Assembly (NCBI GenBank): GCA_934307065.1
Contig: CAKRCD010000016.1
Coordinates: 1 to 46,144, forward strand
Reading direction: 5' to 3'
DNA: 46,144 bases
DNA from: an uncultured Bariatricus sp.
GTDB taxonomy: Bacteria; Bacillota; Clostridia; Lachnospirales; Lachnospiraceae
Below are positions 39,888-46,144 of the stretch, piece by piece (position 1 is the stretch's first letter; each line of letters begins with the position of its first letter). The notes under the pieces were generated by a model. The model saw only the letters and a list, made by a program, of their open reading frames with translations. It ran no database searches and had not been told where the DNA came from. The translations under genes and the position numbers were made by a program.

Positions 39888-42065
39888 TTATGCTTTTACT
39901 TTACCGGCTACACTCTTTGGAACATTTAAGCTGTTGCTTTCCTTGTATGGACGGAATAACAGATAGAGGAATCCGATCACAAGAACAAATGCAACTACCG
40001 TTCCAAGACCGAATGTTCCTGCTGTAATAAGTGTTCCAATCTGGTAAATGCAAAGAGCTACTACATATGCAAGTAATGTCTGATATCCGATTGCGAACCA
40101 GAACCATTTTGTGTTGTTCATTTCACGTTTGATTGCTCCCATAGCAGCGAAGCAAGGTGCACACAAAAGGTTAAATACTAAGAATGAGTATGCTGCAACC
40201 GGTGTCATTGCATTTGCAAGTGAACCCCAGATTTCAATACCGTTGTCTCCGTTAACTTCTGCGAATCCATACAAAATACCGAAAGTACCAACAACGTTTT
40301 CCTTAGCAACAAGTCCGGTAATAGCTGCAACGGCTGCTTTCCAGTCTCCCCATCCAAGTGGATTGAAGATCCATGCAATAGCAGAACCAATGCTTGCAAG
40401 AATACTGTTGTTCATATCTTCTACCATACCGAAGCTTCCGCCTTCGAAACCAAATCCCTGTGCGAACCATACGAAGATTGTTGACAGAAGAATGATTGTT
40501 CCGGCTTTCTTAATAAATGACCAACCACGTTCCCATGTACTTCTGAGTACGTTTCCAACTGTTGGAATATGGTATGCCGGAAGTTCCATAACGAATGGAG
40601 CCGGGTCGCCGGCAAACATTTTTGTTTTCTTTAAGATAATACCTGAGCAAATGATTGCTGCAATACCTACGAAATATGCACTTGGTGCAACCCAAGGAGC
40701 GTCATCGAATAATGCACCCGCAATCAGAGCGATGATTGGAAGTTTTGCTCCACATGGGATAAATGTTGTTGTCATGATTGTCATCTTACGGTCACGGTCA
40801 TTTTCAATTGTTCTTGATGCCATAACTCCAGGAACACCGCATCCTGTTCCGATTAACATAGGAATGAAGGATTTTCCAGATAATCCAAATTTACGGAATA
40901 CACGGTCCATGATAAATGCGATACGTGCCATGTATCCACATCCTTCCAAGAATGCAAGGAGTAAGAACAATACAAGCATCTGTGGCACGAAACCTAAAAC
41001 GGCACCAACACCACTGACAACACCATCTACGAGTAAACCTGTAAGCCATTCAGCACAACCGATGGATTCAAAGAAGCTCTGAGCTCCCGGAATGATCCAT
41101 TCACCAAAGAGTACATCATTGGTCCAGTCTGTAAGAGGTCCACCGACCTTAGTAACTGCTATGTAATAAACAAGGAACATCACTACTGCGAAGATAGGTA
41201 ATGCTAAGAATCTGTTTGTTACGATGCTGTCGATTTTATCAGATACAGACATCTGTTTCTTAACACGTTTCTTGTAGCAGTCTTCGATAATGCTTCCAAT
41301 GTAGTTATAACGTTCTCCGGTAATAATACTTTCTGAATCGTCATCCATTTCCTTTTCACAGGCAACAATATCATTTTCAATATGCTGAAGCAAATCAGCC
41401 TGAAGGTTCAAGCTTTCACGTACTTTTTCATCACGTTCGAAAAGTTTTACCGCATACCAACGTTCCATAGTCGCATCAACGCGTCCGGTAAGTGCTTCTT
41501 CAATATGTGCAATCGCATGTTCTACACATCCTTCAAACTTATGTGCAGGTACGGTTTTCTTATTTCCTTTTGCAATTGCTACAGCTCTCTGTGCGAGCTG
41601 GTCAATTCCTTCGCCCTTTAACGCAGAGATTTCAACAACTTTACATCCAATATCTTTTCCAAGTCTTTCTATATCAAGTTCTTCGCCGTTCTTCTTAACA
41701 AGATCCATCATGTTAACAGCAACGATAACCGGAATTCCAAGTTCTGTAAGCTGTGTTGTCAGATATAAGTTTCTTTCCAGATTTGTTCCATCAATGATAT
41801 TGATGATTGCATCTGGTTTTTCACCTACTAAATAATTTCTGGATACAACTTCCTCCAATGTGTAAGGAGATAATGAATAAACACCAGGAAGATCGACAAG
41901 AATAGCTTCCTCTCCTTTTGTTGTATATCCTTTGATTTTTCCTTCTTTCTTTTCTACGGTAACACCCGGCCAGTTTCCAACAAACTGATTAGAACCTGTT
42001 AAAGCATTAAACAATGTCGTTTTACCGCTATTCGGATTTCCCGCAAGTGCGATTCTTACTTTCAT
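39888..42065 (-). CDS. feoB: Ferrous iron transporter FeoB
   Basis: 725 residues from the ATG at 42065, with AGAGG 6 bases upstream. The N-terminal G-protein domain has GNPNSGKTTLFNALTG (G1), the GVTVEKKEG switch, VDLPGVYSLS (G3) and VNMMD (G4). A helical regulatory domain follows. The membrane half starts near residue 290, with two Gate regions, including IPMLIGTGCGVPGVMASRTI and FIPCGAKLPI, where a conserved Cys lines the Fe2+ path. It imports Fe2+. Two FeoA proteins are encoded upstream, and a Cys-rich helper and a Fur-like regulator downstream. Confidence 0.97.
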   Translation of the reverse strand: MKVRIALAGNPNSGKTTLFNALTGSNQFVGNWPGVTVEKKEGKIKGYTTKGEEAILVDLPGVYSLSPYTLEEVVSRNYLVGEKPDAIINIIDGTNLERNLYLTTQLTELGIPVIVAVNMMDLVKKNGEELDIERLGKDIGCKVVEISALKGEGIDQLAQRAVAIAKGNKKTVPAHKFEGCVEHAIAHIEEALTGRVDATMERWYAVKLFERDEKVRESLNLQADLLQHIENDIVACEKEMDDDSESIITGERYNYIGSIIEDCYKKRVKKQMSVSDKIDSIVTNRFLALPIFAVVMFLVYYIAVTKVGGPLTDWTNDVLFGEWIIPGAQSFFESIGCAEWLTGLLVDGVVSGVGAVLGFVPQMLVLFLLLAFLEGCGYMARIAFIMDRVFRKFGLSGKSFIPMLIGTGCGVPGVMASRTIENDRDRKMTIMTTTFIPCGAKLPIIALIAGALFDDAPWVAPSAYFVGIAAIICSGIILKKTKMFAGDPAPFVMELPAYHIPTVGNVLRSTWERGWSFIKKAGTIILLSTIFVWFAQGFGFEGGSFGMVEDMNNSILASIGSAIAWIFNPLGWGDWKAAVAAITGLVAKENVVGTFGILYGFAEVNGDNGIEIWGSLANAMTPVAAYSFLVFNLLCAPCFAAMGAIKREMNNTKWFWFAIGYQTLLAYVVALCIYQIGTLITAGTFGLGTVVAFVLVIGFLYLLFRPYKESNSLNVPKSVAGKVKA

Positions 42066-42139
42066 GGTTTTCCTCTCTTTCCCATTATAATTCACAAATT
42101 TTTTTTAGTTTCATCTAACCAATTAATAAAAAAAATGTA

Positions 42140-42361
42140 CTACTGTACTTCTACCATTTCAGCATCTGCTTTTCTTAAGGATAATTCATATCCTCTGACA
42201 GTTACTTCTACCGGATCTCCAAGCGGAGCTACTTTTCTAATGTAGATTTCCACATTCTTTGTGATTCCCATATCCATGATTCTGCGCTTTACAGCACCTT
42301 CTCCATGAACTTTCACAACTTTAACAGTCTGCCCGCATTTTGCGTCCCTTAATGTAGCCAT
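42140..42361 (-). CDS. feoA: FeoA-type SH3 protein (second copy)
   Basis: 73 residues, an SH3-like beta barrel with the VKVHGEGAVKRRIMDMGITKNVEIYIRKVAPLGDPVEV pattern of FeoA. FeoA proteins bind the cytoplasmic G domain of FeoB. AGGAGG lies 9 bases before the ATG. It is the second of two FeoA genes in a row. Confidence 0.93.
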   Translation of the reverse strand: MATLRDAKCGQTVKVVKVHGEGAVKRRIMDMGITKNVEIYIRKVAPLGDPVEVTVRGYELSLRKADAEMVEVQ

Positions 42362-42374
42362 CCCATTTTTCCTC

Positions 42375-42587
42375 CTATACCATAATTTTAGTTGCCATTT
42401 CTTTACTAATCGCTACGCGCGATTCTTTAACTTTGACAATCAAGTTTCCATTTATTTCCGATACTACAGACACAAATCCACCGATTACAAAACCAAGACT
42501 TTCCAAGAAACGTTTCGTCTCATCTTTCCCTCCGATTTTCTTAATCTGAATCTCGCGTCCTTTCTCAGCCATTGTTAAAGGCATCAT
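42375..42587 (-). CDS. feoA: FeoA-type SH3 protein (first copy)
   Basis: 70 residues with the IKKIGGKDETKRFLESLGFVIGGFVSVVSE core of FeoA. It differs strongly from the second copy 13 bases downstream: the G-D-P turn is absent and the end is SRVAISKEMATKIMV. The two may form a heterodimeric partner for FeoB. It is the first gene of the feo operon. Confidence 0.9.
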   Translation of the reverse strand: MMPLTMAEKGREIQIKKIGGKDETKRFLESLGFVIGGFVSVVSEINGNLIVKVKESRVAISKEMATKIMV

Positions 42588-42635
42588 ACTCCACCTTCTT
42601 TCATTTTATAAATGTACTCTCTTTTCCACGTAGTT

Positions 42636-42664
42636 AGTATATTCTTACCTTCATTATCTGTCAA
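42636..42664 (-). promoter_or_regulatory. Promoter of the feo operon
   Basis: Minus-strand TTGACA (42659-42664), a 17-base spacer and TATACT (42636-42641). The spacer begins GATAATGA, half of a Fur box. A perfect inverted repeat TTATTGA-N8-TCAATAA lies just upstream at 42680-42701. Both could be operators. Confidence 0.75.
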
Positions 42665-42768
42665 TAACTTTTTTGAAATTTATTGATAAATTTTTCAATA
42701 AGGATTCTAAAACACCCATTTAAACAGTTACAGGATATCACTGGCCTGCTCCTATCTGAAGCCGAGAC

Positions 42769-43686
42769 TCAAGAAAGTGTTTCGGACATAGTAGGCTGGA
42801 TTTTTTGCTGAATATATCCTTCACGGACACCATAATGACTGACTGTAATATCTTCTACCTGGAATCTTTCAACCAAATACTGTAAAATCATAAGTCCCGG
42901 AATCATTGTATGAATCCGTTCCGGTGCATAACGCAGGATGAAATCTGAAGCATCCTTATCACACTTACACAAGCGTTCTTCCAATCCAAGCAAGTGTTGA
43001 TTTGTAAAGGTGCGGTTATTCTCTGGCAGTCCAAACAGCTTGTTGCACAATCGCAGACATGCTCTTGCTGTACCGCCCACGCAAACCATGTGTGCCTGTG
43101 GCTGAATACCATCCAGAATATCCTCTTCAAATACTGTAAAGATTGCCTTATCAATACGCTGCCGGGAATCTTTCCCTGGCAAAATCTTTTTTACACAATC
43201 ACGGTACAGCCGCAAAGAACCTACAGGGACACTAATAGTTTCTTGCAACTGTAATCTGTTAAACACTGCCAGTTCTGTACTGGCACCACCAATATCAATA
43301 AATAAACCATTCTCAGCTGAAACATCATATGCCGCACCGAAAAATCCATATGCTGCCTCCATCTCGCCAGTCAGAACTTCCACCTTAATACCTGTTTTTT
43401 GATAAATTTGTTCTACTGCCTGCAAAGTATTGGAAATGTTACGCAGTGAAGCCGTAGCAAATACATCCAAATGAGGAATTTCCAACACATCTACTGTCTG
43501 CTGAAACTCAGAAAGATTCTGACAGGCACAGTCAATCCCATCTTGTGTCAATCGTCCATGTTCCACATAGCCAGCAAGTCCCGCCATAATTTTTTCTTTA
43601 AATAATATTTGAAAACTATCTTTTTTTAAATCATAAACCGTTAGCCGGATACTATTCGATCCCATATCAATCAATGCATACTTCAT
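42769..43686 (-). CDS. ppx: Ppx/GppA family exopolyphosphatase
   Basis: 305 residues from the ATG at 43686, which overlaps the ppk1 stop (TAATG). The ASKHA ATPase fold shows LIDMGSNSIRLTVYD (phosphate 1), the catalytic Glu in VLTGEMEAAYGF, LFIDIGGASTELAVF (phosphate 2) and VCVGGTARA. These enzymes remove terminal phosphate from polyphosphate or convert pppGpp to ppGpp. It is half the size of E. coli Ppx and lacks the HD-like C-terminal domain, which is common in Firmicutes. It forms an operon with ppk1. Confidence 0.93.
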   Translation of the reverse strand: MKYALIDMGSNSIRLTVYDLKKDSFQILFKEKIMAGLAGYVEHGRLTQDGIDCACQNLSEFQQTVDVLEIPHLDVFATASLRNISNTLQAVEQIYQKTGIKVEVLTGEMEAAYGFFGAAYDVSAENGLFIDIGGASTELAVFNRLQLQETISVPVGSLRLYRDCVKKILPGKDSRQRIDKAIFTVFEEDILDGIQPQAHMVCVGGTARACLRLCNKLFGLPENNRTFTNQHLLGLEERLCKCDKDASDFILRYAPERIHTMIPGLMILQYLVERFQVEDITVSHYGVREGYIQQKIQPTMSETLS

Positions 43687-45815
43687 TATTTTCCTCTTCT
43701 TTGACCCATACACATGGTTCTTATCTTGTCCCAAAAACTATGTCGGTACATTACTACAGTTTCTGGATCTGCCAGTTCTGCCGCATTCCGATATGCTTCT
43801 TCATAAAAATATTCTTGTGCATTTAGCGGAACACTCTGATTCTGCACCCGTACATACTCCCCACCAGATCGCAATTCCCTTGCCTGGCAGTTGTCACGAA
43901 GCATAATCTGAAACATCTCCGTCAAACGGTTACGCAAATCTCTATCCAGAATGGGAACTGCTACTTCTACTCGGCGCAATGTATTTCTTGTCATAAAATC
44001 CGCTGAAGCAATATACATTTTCTGCCGATTTCCTATACCAAAAATATAAATACGGGAATGTTCCAGATAGCGACCCACAATACTGATAACCCGTATATTA
44101 TCCGTGATACCGGGTACTCCCGGCAACAGACAGCATATGCCCCGGACAACAAGATCAATCTTCACACCTGCTTTCGAAGCATCAATCAAACGGTCAATAA
44201 TCGTTTTATCTGTCAATGAATTAATTTTTACTCCAATATAAGCTTCTTCTCCCCGGTAAGCATATTCAATTTCCCTGTCTATCTGGTCCAACACCCGGTT
44301 TTGTAGGCATTTGGGTGCAACTAATAATTGATGTACAGAATCAACAGTTTCTCCCTTTGACAATGCCTGAAATACAGTTGCAGCTTCCAGACCAATAGAT
44401 GCGTTAGCAGTCATCAACGATAAATCTGTGTATACTCGTGAAGTTTTTTCGTTATAGTTTCCCGTTCCCACTTGTGTATAATACTCTGTACGTCCTTTTT
44501 CACGGCGAGTAACAAGACAAAGTTTGCTATGAACCTTATACCCTTCTAAACCATAAATAACCTGACATCCAGCCTCCTCCAGTTGACGAGACCACTCAAT
44601 ATTATTTTCTTCGTCAAAACGTGCCTTTAATTCTACAAGCACCAACACATCTTTCCCATTTTCTGCTGCTTCAATCAAAGTTTCCACTATTTTGCTGTGA
44701 TGTGCCACTCTATATAACGTCATCTTGATAGACACCACAGCTGGATCATTAGCTGCTTCTTCTAAAAAATCCAAAAACGGCTTCATACTCTCATATGGAT
44801 AAGAAAGCAATTTGTCTTTTTCTCTAATCTGTGACATCAATGAACTGCCATTGCGGAATTGCGGTGACCGCTGAGGCACACGCTTTTCAAAAAAAAGTTC
44901 TGGCTTTTGTCGCAATGAATCCTGAATCTGAAACAGAAAACTAAGATCCAATGGCGAGCGACATCGAAATACAGTATCTGGTTTAACATCTGTATATCCG
45001 CACAATGTTTTTACAATATCTCCATCCAGCTCTCTGGATAATTCTAACCGCACCGGTGCCAATCTCCTCCGCCTTTTTATGAGCTTCGTCATAAACTCCC
45101 GATAGTCTACATATTCGTCGTAAAGAGCATCTGCGTCTATGTCAGCATTGCGAGTCAACCGGACAAGCGACTTAGCCACCACCTGTCGTCCATCAAATAC
45201 CTTTGACATAAAATGAAGAATCAACTCTTCTGACAACATATATGCTCCTGTTTGTCCCGGCACCGCAATCAAGCGAGGAAAAACTCCGGTTCCACAGGGT
45301 ATGATGCACATCTTCTCATGTCCATTCTTTCCCGCCAATACACCCACAGCGTAAATTTCTTTATTTTGTAAAAAAGGAAAAGGCTGACGATGCCCCACCA
45401 GAACCGGAGAAAGTAACGGTGCAATTTCCTCATCAAAATACTTTTCTAATTCCACACCCTCCTGCAGTCCAAGCTTTCGAAAGTCCACCAGTCGTACCCC
45501 ATAATCTTCTAAACGTTCCATCAGCGTTGCATATACTGCATCCTTACGTCTGTTCAGCCGTGTAACCTCCCGCAGCATTGCTTGAATCTGTTCCTCTACC
45601 GTCATATGTGTCTTATTATCCCGATGTGTACTGCTCAGAAGCATCTGGTCTTCTAATGAACCTACTCGGACCATAAAAAATTCATCCAAATTACTTTGAT
45701 ATATAGAAGCAAATGTCAGCCGTTCACACAACGGTACTCGTTCGCTTTCAGCTTCCTCAAGTACCCGCTCATTAAATTTTAACCATGATAACTCTCTGTT
45801 TATATATGTATTCAT
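43686..45815 (-). CDS. ppk1: Polyphosphate kinase 1
   Basis: 709 residues from the ATG at 45815; upstream codons are promoter sequence. It polymerises ATP gamma-phosphates into polyphosphate. The N-terminal domain begins YINRELSWLKFNERVLEEA. The catalytic domain carries the ELKARFDEENNIEWSRQLEEAGCQVIYGLEGYKVHSKLCLV segment, with the phospho-histidine in KVHSK. The later VGTGNYNEKTSRVYTDLSL and the C-terminal FMTRNTLRRVEVAVPI segment are present. The stop overlaps the ppx start by one base. Confidence 0.96.
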   Translation of the reverse strand: MNTYINRELSWLKFNERVLEEAESERVPLCERLTFASIYQSNLDEFFMVRVGSLEDQMLLSSTHRDNKTHMTVEEQIQAMLREVTRLNRRKDAVYATLMERLEDYGVRLVDFRKLGLQEGVELEKYFDEEIAPLLSPVLVGHRQPFPFLQNKEIYAVGVLAGKNGHEKMCIIPCGTGVFPRLIAVPGQTGAYMLSEELILHFMSKVFDGRQVVAKSLVRLTRNADIDADALYDEYVDYREFMTKLIKRRRRLAPVRLELSRELDGDIVKTLCGYTDVKPDTVFRCRSPLDLSFLFQIQDSLRQKPELFFEKRVPQRSPQFRNGSSLMSQIREKDKLLSYPYESMKPFLDFLEEAANDPAVVSIKMTLYRVAHHSKIVETLIEAAENGKDVLVLVELKARFDEENNIEWSRQLEEAGCQVIYGLEGYKVHSKLCLVTRREKGRTEYYTQVGTGNYNEKTSRVYTDLSLMTANASIGLEAATVFQALSKGETVDSVHQLLVAPKCLQNRVLDQIDREIEYAYRGEEAYIGVKINSLTDKTIIDRLIDASKAGVKIDLVVRGICCLLPGVPGITDNIRVISIVGRYLEHSRIYIFGIGNRQKMYIASADFMTRNTLRRVEVAVPILDRDLRNRLTEMFQIMLRDNCQARELRSGGEYVRVQNQSVPLNAQEYFYEEAYRNAAELADPETVVMYRHSFWDKIRTMCMGQRRGK

Positions 45816-45837
45816 GTTCTTATCACACACTTTCTCA

Positions 45838-45867
45838 TTATAGTATACTTCTTCAGTATAGTGAAAG
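45838..45867 (-). promoter_or_regulatory. Probable promoter of ppk1-ppx
   Basis: Minus-strand TTTCAC, an 18-base spacer and TATAAT, with the -10 element about 25 bases upstream of the ppk1 ATG. Coordinates are within a few bases. No strong Shine-Dalgarno sequence is visible before this ATG. No other gene is seen in 45868-46023. Confidence 0.55.
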
Positions 45868-46023
45868 TCATGAAAATCTGATAGCTCGGTCAGGTAAAAC
45901 TTTTGTAAAATCATTGTTAATTCTACAAACTTTGATACTTACATATTCGTTTTCTGGATAAGAATTTGCATAAAAAACATTGTAACCCAAGGCTTCTCTT
46001 TTCGTCCCCTTGTAGTAAAAGAA

Positions 46024-46062
46024 ATAGCGGAGAACCCTTGATTTTAAAGGATTCCCCGCTAT
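46024..46062 (-). terminator. Terminator of tRNA-Leu
   Basis: Minus strand: the ATAGCGG.GAA / TTC.CCGCTAT arms enclose CCTT...AAGG and are followed by TTCTTTT. It starts 8 bases after the tRNA 3' end. Confidence 0.8.
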
Positions 46063-46070
46063 CGTATTCA

Positions 46071-46144
46071 TGCCGCAGACCGGAATCGAACCGGTACGGG
46101 AGTATAAGTCCCGCAGGATTTTAAGTCCTGTGCGTCTGCCAGTT
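46071..46144 (-). tRNA. tRNA-Leu (anticodon TAA), cut by the window edge
   Basis: Minus strand: the anticodon arm ACAGGA-CTTAAAA-TCCTG gives anticodon UAA. A long variable arm (CGGGACTTATACTCCCG) and the T arm CCGG-TTCGATT-CCGG follow, then the acceptor 3' half CTGCGGC with discriminator A. CCA is not encoded. The first 11-12 bases lie beyond the window. Confidence 0.93.

Noticed and set aside
40111..41082. Long open frame of 323 codons on the plus strand
   Set aside because: It is antisense to the conserved membrane half of FeoB, has a low-complexity composition and no ribosome-binding site.
45868..46071. 67-codon minus-strand open frame upstream of ppk1
   Set aside because: It runs through the tRNA-Leu terminator and the ppk1 promoter.

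Overview
The window reads as chromosomal DNA of a low-GC, spore-forming Clostridia, most likely a Lachnospiraceae gut anaerobe. Pointers are a T-box controlled tyrS, a YlmC/YmxH sporulation protein, a Csp-type subtilisin, ECF transporters, a two-gene SufC-SufB system, FeoA-FeoA-FeoB, and AGGAGG ribosome-binding sites almost everywhere. I cannot name the species. Most genes lie on the minus strand. I saw no phage, insertion sequence or CRISPR array.

Layout from left to right. An outward-facing strong promoter sits at the left edge. It is followed by a flavin reductase-maf-methyltransferase operon (219-1925), then tyrS with its T-box leader (1974-3580). Next come ecfA1-ecfA2-ecfT-truA (3606-6914), ppiB, proC with a consensus promoter, a divergent enolase, and a YitT membrane protein. 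Alarmone-related genes follow: a RelQ-like synthetase at 11079-11783, and a Mesh1-like HD hydrolase with L-asparaginase at 11885-13460. An SDR reductase ends this part.

The most interesting stretch is 14598-23415. It is an apparent seven-gene minus-strand operon: ApbE flavin transferase, a secreted protein with three FMN-attachment domains, a small membrane-anchored FMN-binding protein, a NapH-like 4Fe-4S membrane protein, a NusG-II domain protein, a Gx-family membrane protein, and a 1190-residue wall-anchored protein. Part of that last protein strongly resembles the Treponema pallidum 47-kDa lipoprotein Tp47. The first six genes look like an extracytosolic flavin electron-transfer module related to the Listeria EET locus, but without Ndh2 or Dmk genes. 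A Tp47-type surface protein at its end is, as far as I know, undescribed.

Rightwards lie a NERD protein, a frameshifted EamA transporter, exonuclease III, and a pantothenate/CoA block (coaBC, an ECF S component, coaX). These are followed by nrdR-ylmC, a MATE exporter, a Csp-like protease with a glycosyltransferase, a possible small RNA, and a pseudokinase-like membrane protein. After these come tRNA-Arg(ACG), sufC-sufB, DAHP synthase, and the ferrous-iron operon feoA-feoA-feoB-Cys-rich peptide-Fur-like-DUF2325. The window ends with ppk1-ppx and a tRNA-Leu(UAA) cut by the right edge.

Iron supply (feo), Fe-S assembly (sufCB) and the flavin/Fe-S electron-transfer operon are functionally linked, and a Fur-like sequence lies in front of the Tp47-like gene. 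That link is inference. Family calls rest on motifs recognised by eye; no database search was run.
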